From an uncultured Dehalococcoidia bacterium (GTDB lineage: Bacteria > Chloroflexota > Dehalococcoidia > Bin125), in assembly GCA_958295515.1 (NCBI GenBank), contig CATQGW010000001.1, positions 372,001-436,000 on the forward strand: 64,000 nucleotides of DNA. The letters run 5' to 3'. Position 1 is the first letter of the stretch. Every line of letters starts with the position of its first letter. The notes beneath the pieces are model-generated. The model made no database searches. It was not told the origin of the DNA and saw nothing but the letters and a program-made list of their open reading frames with translations. The position numbers were made by a program, and so were the translations under genes. Shown one piece after another: positions 24,122-32,609 of this stretch.

Positions 24122-25567
24122 CTACCCAAGCGGCGACTCCCCCGCCAACGGCCCAGGATCAATCCCCACCCCCTCAAGAACCCCGCAAACCTCCCCCCGC
24201 ACCCGCGCATACCCCTCACCGCTCCGCGCCTCAATCCGCACCGTCAGCACCGGATTCGTATTCGACGCCCGCACCAGCGCCCACGCCCCCGGCTCAATCC
24301 GCGAAAAATCCGCCCGCGCCCCGTCAATCTCCACAATCGGGCAGCGCCGTGCCAGCGCCTCCGCAATCTCCGCCACGACCTCAAACTTGCGCTCATCCGA
24401 ACACGGCGCCAGCACCTCCGGCGACGTCCGCCAGCTCGGGATCGCATCCAACTGCGCCTCCAGACTCGGCGTCTCCCCCGCCAGCCCGCGCGCGCAAATC
24501 CGCGCAATCCAACACGCCGCCCGCACCGCATCGTCCGTGATATGCGCCGGCGACGCGACTCGCTGGTAGTAATGGCAGCTCGGCTCGCCGCCGAAATCCA
24601 TACCGCCGTCCTGCATTGCATGCTTCGCCAGCGAGTGCCCCACCGGCCCCAGCACCGCCGTCCCGCCGTGGCTGTGAATGTCCTCAATCACCGCCTGCGA
24701 TGTCTTCACATCCACATGAATCTTCGCCCCCGGCCGGCGCGCCAGATGCTCCCGCGCCAGCAGCGCCATCACGCGGTCGGGATTCGCGCGCAGCCCGCGC
24801 CGGTCAACCACGCCCAGCCGATCTCCGTCGCCGTCCCAGGCGAAGCCAAGCGCCGCGCCGCGCTCGCGCACCGTCGCGCACAGCTGCGCCACATTCTCCG
24901 CCTGCTGCGGATCAGCCGGATGCGCCGGCGCCGCATCCAGATCGTCATTGATCGTCGTCACCCGCGCCCCAAGCCCCGCCAACGCCGCCGCACCCGTCAG
25001 CGCCGCCACCCCGTTGCCCGGATCCACCGCAACCTGCAATCCCTCCAGCCCCCCTCCCGTCGCAGCAAGATCGGCCAAATATTCAGGAATCGGATCCCAA
25101 TCCGTCAGCGCCCCCCGACTCGCCCGGCCGAAATCGCCGGCCTCAATCCGCTCCCCCAGCTCCCGAATCTCCGCCGGCAACAGCGGCAGCGTCGAAGGAT
25201 GCACCAGCTTGATCCCGTTCTGATCGGGCGGATTGTGCGAAGCCGTGACCACCGCCGCCGCGCTGGGCCGCTCAATCTGCCCGCGAAACGCCCCCGCCCA
25301 ATAGACCAACGGCGAAGCCGCCCGCCCGATATCCACCACATCCACCCCGCCGGCGCGCAGCCCCTCAATCACCGCCGCGCGCAGCGCCGGCGTCGTCGCG
25401 CGCTGGTCGCCCCCCACAACGCACTGCGGCTGCGCCGCAGTGCGTTGCAGCTGCGCCGCAAAAGCGCGGCCAACCGCCGCCGCCAGCCGCGGCGTCAGCG
25501 GCGCGTCCTCGTCCAGCGCCTGCCCGCGAATGTCGTAGGCGCGAAATATCTGCCAGGGCACGCGCAC
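24122..25567 (-). CDS. Phosphomannomutase/phosphoglucomutase (AlgC-like)
   Basis: A 481-residue alpha-D-phosphohexomutase. The opening WQIFRAYDIRG is family-specific, the catalytic phosphoserine lies in TASHNPPDQNG near residue 110, the magnesium loop DGDGDRLG near 240, the sugar-specificity loop GGEPSCHYYQRV near 325 and the phosphate-binding loop RASNTNPVLTVRIEA near 445. It interconverts hexose 1- and 6-phosphates for nucleotide-sugar and envelope polymer synthesis. It starts at GTG behind GAGGAGC. A frameshifted paralogue lies 1.7 kb away (26281-27706). TAGCCT about 40 bases upstream may be the -10 and overlaps the divergent gene's TAGGCT. Confidence 0.92.
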   Translation of the reverse strand: MRVPWQIFRAYDIRGQALDEDAPLTPRLAAAVGRAFAAQLQRTAAQPQCVVGGDQRATTPALRAAVIEGLRAGGVDVVDIGRAASPLVYWAGAFRGQIERPSAAAVVTASHNPPDQNGIKLVHPSTLPLLPAEIRELGERIEAGDFGRASRGALTDWDPIPEYLADLAATGGGLEGLQVAVDPGNGVAALTGAAALAGLGARVTTINDDLDAAPAHPADPQQAENVAQLCATVRERGAALGFAWDGDGDRLGVVDRRGLRANPDRVMALLAREHLARRPGAKIHVDVKTSQAVIEDIHSHGGTAVLGPVGHSLAKHAMQDGGMDFGGEPSCHYYQRVASPAHITDDAVRAACWIARICARGLAGETPSLEAQLDAIPSWRTSPEVLAPCSDERKFEVVAEIAEALARRCPIVEIDGARADFSRIEPGAWALVRASNTNPVLTVRIEARSGEGYARVRGEVCGVLEGVGIDPGPLAGESPLG

Positions 25568-25625
25568 AACTGCTCCTCACAGCGATCTCGCGGTCGGAGG
25601 CTTAGGCTACGCGCGGAGACAAACC

Positions 25626-26321
25626 ATGAGTGCATCTTCGATCGACACCGAGCGCCCACTCTTCCGCCTGCTCAGCAAATCCGCCCGCAAAGGCGAGCCC
25701 GCCGACCACCAAGCCGCCGCCGCGCGGGTCGGCGTCGAACCCGCAGCACTGCCCAAAATCGCCGCCGCAATGCAGGCGCGAATCGACGACGCCTACCCCG
25801 ACGCACCCCCATTGTCCGACTTGTTGGACACGCCGAGCACCAAAGCGCTGGCCGCAATCGCCGCCTACGACTGGGTCCAGGTCGGCATCTACGCCTTCGG
25901 ACTGCCGCCGACCAAGACACGCTCCGGCAGCGCCGAAAGCGCCGCCCACCGCGCACTCAAAGAGTGGGCCGCCGCCCATCCCGAGCGCGTCCTCGCCCCG
26001 CCCGGCGCGGCAGCAATCACCGAGCGCTGGTTCCCCTCCGGCGACGAGTCCGATGTCGCCTTCCTCGCCGCCGACGCAGCCACCATCGTCGAAGTCCGCC
26101 CCGCCGAGGCCGAACCCCACGAGCTGCAACGCGCCCTCTTCGCCTTGGTCAAACTGCGCGCCGTCCTCCACTCCGAGGACGCCCTCGCCAACCGCGCCCG
26201 CCGGCTCACAGCAGTACTGCTCACCCCAGCCGAGCTCCCGCCCGAACTACCAAATTTGGCCGCAAAACTGGACGTCCAAATCATCCAGGACGCTGCGGCC
26301 CCAACATCGGCGACGCCATAA
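25626..26321 (+). CDS. Hypothetical protein, possible PD-(D/E)xK nuclease-like fold
   Basis: A 231-residue soluble protein. The C-terminal half contains WFPSGDESDVAF, then a hydrophobic strand ATIVEVRP, then a helix HELQRALFALVKLRAVL; Asp...(~15)...Glu-Val-Arg followed by a helix resembles the core of restriction-like nucleases (D...ExK), but with Arg where Lys is usual. The N-terminal 60 residues are helical and contain no recognisable domain. GCGGAGAC precedes the ATG; TAGGCT about 20 bases upstream is a likely -10. Its last 41 bases overlap the convergent phosphomannomutase gene. The function is unknown; the nuclease reading is a fold-level guess. Confidence 0.55.
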   Translation: MSASSIDTERPLFRLLSKSARKGEPADHQAAAARVGVEPAALPKIAAAMQARIDDAYPDAPPLSDLLDTPSTKALAAIAAYDWVQVGIYAFGLPPTKTRSGSAESAAHRALKEWAAAHPERVLAPPGAAAITERWFPSGDESDVAFLAADAATIVEVRPAEAEPHELQRALFALVKLRAVLHSEDALANRARRLTAVLLTPAELPPELPNLAAKLDVQIIQDAAAPTSATP

Positions 26322-27706
26322 TCTGCTCCCGCCCCTGCACGCTCCGATGCCCCTCCAGCGCCGCTAGCAGCCACTCCTGAATGCGCCCATACGCCTCAAG
26401 CGAGTCCGCCTCAAAGCGCAGACTGAGCACCGGCGCAGTGTTCGAAGGGCGCGCATGCGCCCAGCCGTCGCCGAAATCGATCCGCGCGCCGTCGCTCCGA
26501 TCAACCGCAAACCGCCCCGCCCAATAGTCGCCCACCCCCGCCGCAACCATCGCCTTCTCAGCGTCGGGACAGGGCAAGCGCAGTTCCGGCGAAGCCGGGC
26601 GCACGCGAATATCAGCCGCCGCCGCCGCCAAACTCAACCCGCTGCCATCCAGCCAGCCCAGCAGCGCGCACGCCGCATAGACCCCATCGTCGAGCCACGG
26701 ATAATGCTCCTCACCCAGATAGCCCGGCCCGAACATGATGTGCCCGCTGGTCTCGCCACCGAACGCGATCCCCTGCTCGCGCATCCGCCGCCGGAAGCGC
26801 GGATAGCCGGTCGGCGCAATCTGCGCCGACCCGCCGTGCGCCGCGATCGCCTCGACAGCGCTGCGCGAAGCCTTGGCGTCGAGCAGCACCGCCGCGCCCG
26901 GCTCCCGCGCCAGCAACGGACGCGCCAGCAACGCAACCAACCAGTCCGCCTCATAGCGGTAGCCGCGATGATCCACCACCCCCACCCGATCCCCATCGGC
27001 GTCCCAGGCGATCCCCAGATCAAGCCCCAGCGTCGTGACCGTCTCCGCCAGATCCACCATCGTCGACGGCTCCTGCGGATCCGCAACATGCGCGCCGCGC
27101 GGCATCACCGTGTGATGGATCGCATGCACGCCGTCGCTCAACGCCGCCAACGCCGCCGGCCCGCTGCGACTCACCACCCCGTTGCCCGGATCAACCGCCG
27201 CGCGCAGGCCGACGCGCGGAAAGCGCCCCGCGAGCATCTCCAGATAATCCGGCACAATGTCGCGGTCGCGCCGTGCCCCGCGGCTCGCGCTGCTCGCCGC
27301 GCCGCCGCGGGCCACCGCGGCGATCCCCTCAGACAGCAGCGGCACCGCCCCCGCGCCGAGCAGCTTGAAGCCGTTGTATTCAGGCGGATTGTGGCTGGCC
27401 GTCACGATCACCCCCCCCACCCAGCCCAAGCCGATCCACCGCCCAACCGACGACCGGCGTAGGACACAACCCCAACCCTTCCACCGCAACCCCCGCACCA
27501 GTCAGCGCATCAATCACAGCCTCATACAGCTCCGCAGAGCTGGGCCGCGCATCGCGCCCCACCGCAACAGAATCCGCCCCGCGCTCAGCAAGCCAGCCCG
27601 CAAAGCCGCGCCCAACCCACGCCGCAGCCAAGCCGTCAATCTGCTCCGGCGCAAGCCCCCGAATGTCGTAAGCCCGAATCACCTCAGCCGCCAGCGGAAC
27701 AGCCAT
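26281..27706 (-). pseudogene. Second phosphomannomutase/phosphoglucomutase, frameshifted at a G8 run
   Basis: Two reading frames together make one phosphohexomutase. The first starts MAVPLAAEVIRAYDIRGLAP and runs through PTPVVGWAVDRLGLG; the second continues VIVTASHNPPEYNGFKLL with the catalytic Ser, DADGDRVGVVD metal loop, FGGETSGHIMF sugar loop and ARPSNTAPVLSLRFEA phosphate loop. They join at coding-strand G8 (27411-27418): seven Gs would restore a 474-residue protein, close to the 481 of the neighbour. All active-site loops are intact, so this is a recent mutation, a phase switch, or a sequencing error. TAGCAT lies 7 bases upstream of the ATG, with no ribosome site. Its 3' end overlaps the convergent gene. 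Confidence 0.8.
27411..27418. repeat. 8-base homopolymer at the phosphomannomutase frameshift
   Basis: C8 on the plus strand, G8 on the coding strand. The reading frame before it ends in nonsense 10 codons later; the frame after it holds the catalytic domain. A G7 allele would be in frame. Confidence 0.85.
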
Positions 27707-27782
27707 ACCCGAAATGCTATTCCCCTCCCGCTTCCGCCATTCCCGACTCGTATGCTCCAACCCCGGGGAAGAGGCGGCACCG

Positions 27783-29108
27783 ATGAACCGGCGGGGCGGC
27801 CAAGATCAAATCAACGACGCCCTGCACCGCTGGCAAACCGCCGGCCTGATCTCCCAACAAACCGCCGAAACGCTCCGCGCCTTCGAATCCCAGCGCCCCA
27901 CCGACCACACCACGCCCGGCGCAACCGCCCGAGTCACCGACGCCGCCGCCGTGATCGGCGCAGCCCTCATCATCGCCGCCGCAATGGTGCTTGCCTTCGC
28001 ACAGTTCAACGACGACTTCCCCGCCCGCATCGCCGTGCTCAGCATCGCCGGCGCAGCCGCGCTCAGCCTGTCCTTCCCCGCCGCCCGACTGCGCTTCGGC
28101 GCAGCCGCCGACATCCTCGCCGGCGGCTCGGTGCTGCTGTGGACAGTCTGCCTCGTCGCCGCCCTCGACGAGATCGCCGCGCCAAGCGATGCCGAGCTCG
28201 GCTGGCTCCTGATCTGCGCCGCAACCGCGCTGCTCGCCGCCGCCATCTGGCGCTGGACGCATTCGCGCTCCGCCGGCGCGCTCGGCGTGCTCGCCTGGAT
28301 CGCCCTACCCGCCGCTCTCGCAATCAGCACCGCCGGCGACGCCGAGGAGTTCGCCGGACCATTCCCCGACTCAGTCTCCGCAGTGCGCGCCTGGGGCGCA
28401 TTGATCTTGGCCTGCCTGGCAACCGCCTTACTGACCGTCGCCGCCCACCGAGCCGCGCACCGCAATCGAATCGACCGCTGGACCGCTTCGGGCGCAACCC
28501 TGCTCGCCTCAACCGCCCTCGCCGTCGGCATAGTCATGCTCGCCGTCGCCGCCGACGAGCGCTCCATCTACGCCGCAACGCCCGTCGGCGCAGCAGCGCT
28601 GACGGGCGTTGCGCTCTGGCGGCGCGACTGGCTCTGGCTCCCCGCCGCGCTGGTGCTCTTCGTCTCCGCCGGCGGCTTCGCGCTCGGCGAACTCTATTCG
28701 CCCGACGGCCGCGCCCTGGGAACCGCCGTACTGGCGCTCAGCCTCTTCCCCTTCGCCCCGCTCGCCCGGCGGCTCCCGTCCCACTGGACCGTCCGCGTCT
28801 GGGAAGCCGTCGTTTGGCTGATCTCCCTCTGGCTGGCCGGCACGTTCGCTTTCGAGTCAAGCGGCTGGCCGGCCGCCGGCGGCGTCTGGTCCACGATCAT
28901 GATCCTCCTCGCCGCGAGCCGCCGCCGCTGGCTCGCCCTGGCGATCGGCATCGTCGGCCTCTACATCACCTTCCTCGCCATCGTCATCGAGCAGTTCAAC
29001 GCCGGCGTCGGCGCAGGCGTCGGCACCCTGATCTTCGGCCTGCTCGTGCTAAGCGCCGCACTGTTCTGGCGACGGCGGCGTTTCGATACCGATCAGCGCC
29101 GTTCCTGA
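27783..29108 (+). CDS. DUF2157-type multi-spanning membrane protein
   Basis: A 441-residue protein: a short cytosolic N-terminus (INDALHRWQTAGLISQQTAETLRAFE), the characteristic DUF2157 start, followed by about twelve to fourteen hydrophobic segments separated by short loops, for example AAVIGAALIIAAAMVLAF and GAGVGTLIFGLLVLSAALFW. DUF2157 proteins are predicted inner-membrane proteins without a proven function. GGGGAAGAGG precedes the ATG, and TATGCT about 28 bases upstream is a possible -10. It diverges from the second phosphomannomutase. Confidence 0.75.
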   Translation: MNRRGGQDQINDALHRWQTAGLISQQTAETLRAFESQRPTDHTTPGATARVTDAAAVIGAALIIAAAMVLAFAQFNDDFPARIAVLSIAGAAALSLSFPAARLRFGAAADILAGGSVLLWTVCLVAALDEIAAPSDAELGWLLICAATALLAAAIWRWTHSRSAGALGVLAWIALPAALAISTAGDAEEFAGPFPDSVSAVRAWGALILACLATALLTVAAHRAAHRNRIDRWTASGATLLASTALAVGIVMLAVAADERSIYAATPVGAAALTGVALWRRDWLWLPAALVLFVSAGGFALGELYSPDGRALGTAVLALSLFPFAPLARRLPSHWTVRVWEAVVWLISLWLAGTFAFESSGWPAAGGVWSTIMILLAASRRRWLALAIGIVGLYITFLAIVIEQFNAGVGAGVGTLIFGLLVLSAALFWRRRRFDTDQRRS

Positions 29109-29153
29109 CCACCCGTCCGCGCGCGTCTGGCCGCCAGGCGGCGCAACACTCGG

Positions 29154-29183
29154 TTGACACTTCACTTAGGGCGCTCATAGCCT
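29154..29183 (+). promoter_or_regulatory. Sigma-70-like promoter of the hydrolase operon
   Basis: A perfect -35 TTGACA (29154-29159), an 18-base spacer and TAGCCT (29178-29183). The start of transcription would be near 29190, about 98 bases before the hydrolase ATG. Confidence 0.5.
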
Positions 29184-29287
29184 GCGCTAACGCTGGCCTG
29201 ACAAGGCTCCGGCCGGCGTGCGCGCCTGAACGAACATCATGCACTGTGGGCGGACAGCGTCGCAGCAGCGCACCGTGAGGAAGTCTG

Positions 29288-30073
29288 ATGGAAGAAAAAA
29301 CCGTCTCGGTCGTCAACGGACGCTTCAACGTCGAGGTCATGGAAGCCGGCGAAGGGCCCGACCTGCTCTTCATCCACGGTGCCGGCGGCCTCATCTGGGA
29401 CCCCTTCCTCGAACAACTCTCCCAGCGCTACCACGTCATCGCCCCCCGCCTGCCCGGCACCGGCGGCTCCACCGGCGTCGAATGGCTCATGGACCACCAC
29501 GACGTCTTCGGCTTCTACTGGGACTTCCTCGGCGCGATGGGCGTGAGCGGCGACGTGATCGTCATGGGCCACTCCATGGGCGGATGGTTCGCCTCCGAGG
29601 TCGCCGCCATGCGACCCGAGCGCGTCTCCCGACTCGTCCTCATCGCCCCCGTCGGACTCTGGAACGACGACTACCCCGTCGTCGACTTCTTCGCCATGCT
29701 GCCCCAGGAGCTGGTCGCCGCGCTCTTCCACGACCAGGAGCACCCCGGTGCCAAGATGATGACCGCGCCGCCCCCCGAGGACCCCGACGAACTCCAGGCC
29801 GTCACCGTCGAGCGCGCCAAAAACCTCCAAACCGCCGCGCGCTTCCTCTGGCCCATCCCCGACAAGCGACTCTCCGAGCGCATCCACCGCATCTCCTCCC
29901 CCACCCTGATCTGCTGGGGCGAGTCCGACGGCCTCGTGCCCGTCAAATACGCCAACGACTTCAACAACGCCATCGCCGGCAGCGAGGTCGCCCTCTTCTC
30001 CGCCTCCGGCCACATGCCCCAGGTCGAGGAGCCCGAAGCCCTGCTGCAGAAGGTCAACGCCTTCCTCGGCTAG
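29288..30073 (+). CDS. Alpha/beta-fold hydrolase
   Basis: A 261-residue alpha/beta hydrolase. The nucleophile elbow is GHSMGG around residue 97, the oxyanion-hole strand is LFIHGAGGLIWDPF near 30, the acid Asp lies in CWGESDGLVP near 217 and the catalytic His in SGHMPQVEEPE near 240. This is the 3-oxoadipate-enol-lactonase/epoxide-hydrolase-like group; the substrate cannot be read from the sequence. It is cytosolic. GAGGAAG precedes the ATG. The next gene starts 13 bases after its stop and is probably co-transcribed. Confidence 0.88.
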   Translation: MEEKTVSVVNGRFNVEVMEAGEGPDLLFIHGAGGLIWDPFLEQLSQRYHVIAPRLPGTGGSTGVEWLMDHHDVFGFYWDFLGAMGVSGDVIVMGHSMGGWFASEVAAMRPERVSRLVLIAPVGLWNDDYPVVDFFAMLPQELVAALFHDQEHPGAKMMTAPPPEDPDELQAVTVERAKNLQTAARFLWPIPDKRLSERIHRISSPTLICWGESDGLVPVKYANDFNNAIAGSEVALFSASGHMPQVEEPEALLQKVNAFLG

Positions 30074-30086
30074 CGGCGGCTCGGCA

Positions 30087-31139
30087 GTGGCGCTCTCAGC
30101 CGAGCGGCTGGCCCACTACCGCACCATCTTCCACATCTTCGCGCGCGACGAAGCGCCGGGCCTCGCCTCGCCCATCTACGCCGAGCTCTCCTACGGCGTC
30201 TCCCTGGACGCCGAGCTGCTCGCAATCGCCGCCCAAAAGCGCCGCGGCCAGCCCGCGCCCAACGTGCTCTTCGCCGCCGTCCAGTACCTGCTGCTGAGCG
30301 GCCTCCAACACCCCCTCGCCGCGCACTACCCGATCGTCAGCGGCGCAGAGCGTCCGCCCCAGCCCGCCTTCCCACTCTTCCGCGACTTCGTCCTGACCAA
30401 CCGCGACGCCGTGCTCGAACTGGTCCGCACCCGCAGCACCCAAACCAACGTCGTGCGCCGCTGCGCCTGCCTGCTGCCCGCGTTCTCGATCGTCGCCGCA
30501 GAATCCGGCCTACCACTCGCCCTGCTCGACCTCGGCGCGAGCGCCGGCCTCAACCTCAACTTCGACCGCTACGCCTACCGCTACCTGCGCGGCGGCCGCG
30601 AAGAGCGCCGCTGGGGCGCTCCAACCGCGCCCGTGCAGCTCGAATCCGAACTGCGCGGCTCCGAATCGCTCCCCGCCATCTCCGACCAAATCCCCGTCGC
30701 CGCCCGCGTCGGCGTCGATCTCAACCCCATCAACCTCGCCAACCCCGATCAGCTGCGCTGGCTGCAAGCCCTCATCTGGCCCGAACACATCGAGCGCCAC
30801 CAACGCCTGCTCGCCGCCGCCGCCGAACTGGAGCGCTCACCCGTCCAGCTCCACCAGGGCGACGGCGCAGCCCTGCTCCCCGACCTGATCCAGTCCGCCC
30901 CGCAAGACGCCGCCCTGGTCGTCTACGCCACCGTCGCCCTCTACCAGTTCGGCGAAAGCCGCGTCGCCCAAATCCACAAGACCCTGCGCAAAGCCGCCGC
31001 CCACCGCCCCATCTGGCTCATCACCCTAGAAGGCCGCCAACCCCAACTCACCCTCACCCGCCACACCCAAGACCAAACCCACTCCACCCCACTAGCCAAC
31101 GCCTCCCCCCACGCCTGGTGGATCGAATGGCTCCCCTAA
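30087..31139 (+). CDS. DUF2332-family protein
   Basis: A 350-residue protein with the DUF2332 pattern: an initial FARDEAPGLASPIYAELSYGVSLDAELLAIAA block, PAPNVLFAAVQYLLLSGLQHPLA near residue 55-80, VRRCACLLPAFSIVAAESGLPLALLDLGASAGLNLNFDRYAY near 125-165 and a late LVVYATVALYQF strand. The LDLGASAGLNL stretch looks like motif I of a SAM-dependent methyltransferase fold, so a methyltransferase-like activity is plausible but unproven. It begins at GTG. The family is common in Actinobacteria and Chloroflexi. Confidence 0.78.
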   Translation: MALSAERLAHYRTIFHIFARDEAPGLASPIYAELSYGVSLDAELLAIAAQKRRGQPAPNVLFAAVQYLLLSGLQHPLAAHYPIVSGAERPPQPAFPLFRDFVLTNRDAVLELVRTRSTQTNVVRRCACLLPAFSIVAAESGLPLALLDLGASAGLNLNFDRYAYRYLRGGREERRWGAPTAPVQLESELRGSESLPAISDQIPVAARVGVDLNPINLANPDQLRWLQALIWPEHIERHQRLLAAAAELERSPVQLHQGDGAALLPDLIQSAPQDAALVVYATVALYQFGESRVAQIHKTLRKAAAHRPIWLITLEGRQPQLTLTRHTQDQTHSTPLANASPHAWWIEWLP

Positions 31140-31264
31140 CCCGCACCCCCGCAAAGACCCACACCCACCACCTCCGCCATACCCGCCGCAACACACCTCC
31201 ATCACACCCGCACCCTCTCCCGTCACACCCCCGCCCCCAATTCCGTCATACCTGCGCGAGCTTC

Positions 31265-31310
31265 CCGTCATACCCGCGCTTGCCGCGGGTATCTCGCCGT
31301 GACCAGCACC
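31265..31310. repeat. REP-like element, type 1
   Basis: The consensus 46-base unit, with stem ATACCCGCG/CGCGGGTAT and right flank CTCGCCGTGACCAGCACC. It lies in the 392-base spacer between DUF2332 and the LLM gene, which otherwise holds degenerate half-sites and a type 2 doublet; I see no gene there. Confidence 0.85.
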
Positions 31311-31407
31311 AAACCCCCGCTCCCACCACCTCACCTCCGCCCGTCCCGCACCACTTCTACCTCATCAGTCCCGCACCCACTTTTCCGTCAATTCCGCCTC
31401 CTTTTTC

Positions 31408-31491
31408 CGTCATTCCCGCCCCCGAGCGGGAATCTCCCCCGCGCAACCTCCCAAGTACCGCCACGAGATTCCCGCGTTCGCGGGAATGACG
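31408..31491. repeat. REP doublet (BIME-like), type 2
   Basis: Left hairpin ATTCCCGC/GCGGGAAT with a CCCCGA loop and right hairpin ATTCCCGCG/CGCGGGAAT with a TT loop, joined by about 30 conserved bases. A type-1 right half (GCGGGTATGACG) follows at 31501. Confidence 0.85.
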
Positions 31492-31531
31492 GGGTGGTCC
31501 GCGGGTATGACGAGCAGAGGACAACCACCCC

Positions 31532-32539
31532 CTACCCCTTCAGCGCCTCCAAAATCTTCCCGAACTCGTTCGGATCACTCTCCATCACATTCACCGAGTG
31601 CAGCAGCGCACCCGCCGCCTGCTCCTGCTCCAGACGCTCCACGCACTCCTCCGTCGTGCCCACGAAGCCGAACTGGTTGAGCATCTCTTCCGGCAGCGCC
31701 TCCGCGCCCGCCGCGCCGCCCCCGTCTTTCCACGCCACCCGCACCGCGTTCGCCTCGTCCTCATAGCCCTGACGCGACAGCTGCCGGTAGTAAAACTCCC
31801 CCATCCGCGCGCAGTAGAACGCCAGCGTCCCCGCCTGCGCACCCCGCGCCCGCGCCTGATTCTCCGGCGTGTTCGCCACCGTCACCCCGCCCGGCGCGCG
31901 CACCGTGAAATCCGCCGGATCCTTCCCCGCATCCCGCACCCAGCCGTTCACCTGCTCGATCTCCTCCCCCAGACGATCCATCGGAATCATCACCGGCAAC
32001 CAACCGTCCGAAATCTCCGCCGTCATCCGCACGCTGCGCGGGTTCAGCGTCGCCAGATAGATCGGCACCTGCTTGCGGAACGTATCAAAGCGCAGCGTGA
32101 AGCCCCGCTGCAGCGAGAAGATGTCCCCGTCGTAGTTCAGCGGCTCCCCGCTGAACAGAATCTTCATGATCTCCACCGTCTCCCGCATCCGCTTGAACGC
32201 CGGCTGAAACGGCACCCCGTGGAAGTGCTCGATCACCAGCGGACCGCTGTTGCCCAGCCCCACGATCACCCGACCCTCGGAGAGCTCATCGACAGTCGCG
32301 AAATGCTGCGCCAGCGCCGCCGGCGTGCGCGAGTAGATGTTCACGATCCCCGTCGCCACCTGCACGTTCTCGGTGCGCTCCGCCAGCTGCACCAACGTCG
32401 TGAAGGCATCCTGCCCCCACGCCTCCGCGACCCACAGCGAGTCGATCCCCACCTCATCCGCAATCTGCGCCCGCTTCAGCGCCGACTCCCGGTCCAGCGC
32501 CCCCTGCCAGTCAAACCCCATCCCAATTCGTCGCGTCAT
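31532..32539 (-). CDS. LLM-class flavin/F420-dependent oxidoreductase
   Basis: A 335-residue luciferase-like protein. The start MTRRIGMGFDWQGALDRESALKRAQIADEVGIDSLWVAEAWGQDAF, the NVQVATGIVNIYSRTPAALAQHFATVDELSEGRVIVGLGNSGP block near residue 60-105 and the late DGWLPVMIPMDRLGEEI segment are typical of the F420-dependent (methylene-tetrahydromethanopterin-reductase-like) branch. Cofactor choice is inferred from this likeness. GGAGG sits 8 bases before the chosen ATG. The ORF extends 27 codons upstream without similarity. Confidence 0.9.
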   Translation of the reverse strand: MTRRIGMGFDWQGALDRESALKRAQIADEVGIDSLWVAEAWGQDAFTTLVQLAERTENVQVATGIVNIYSRTPAALAQHFATVDELSEGRVIVGLGNSGPLVIEHFHGVPFQPAFKRMRETVEIMKILFSGEPLNYDGDIFSLQRGFTLRFDTFRKQVPIYLATLNPRSVRMTAEISDGWLPVMIPMDRLGEEIEQVNGWVRDAGKDPADFTVRAPGGVTVANTPENQARARGAQAGTLAFYCARMGEFYYRQLSRQGYEDEANAVRVAWKDGGGAAGAEALPEEMLNQFGFVGTTEECVERLEQEQAAGALLHSVNVMESDPNEFGKILEALKG

Positions 32540-32609
32540 CTCAGTCGCCTCCAGGCTGTGCGGTCGTTGCGTCAAGCTTAGCTGCGACGCCGCGTTCGTT
32601 TGAACCGTC

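Noticed and set aside
23537-26380. A 947-codon plus-strand ORF
   Set aside because: It crosses an LLM gene, a repeat-filled spacer and an antisense phosphomannomutase, has no domain and is dominated by Arg/Pro/Ala; frame shadow.
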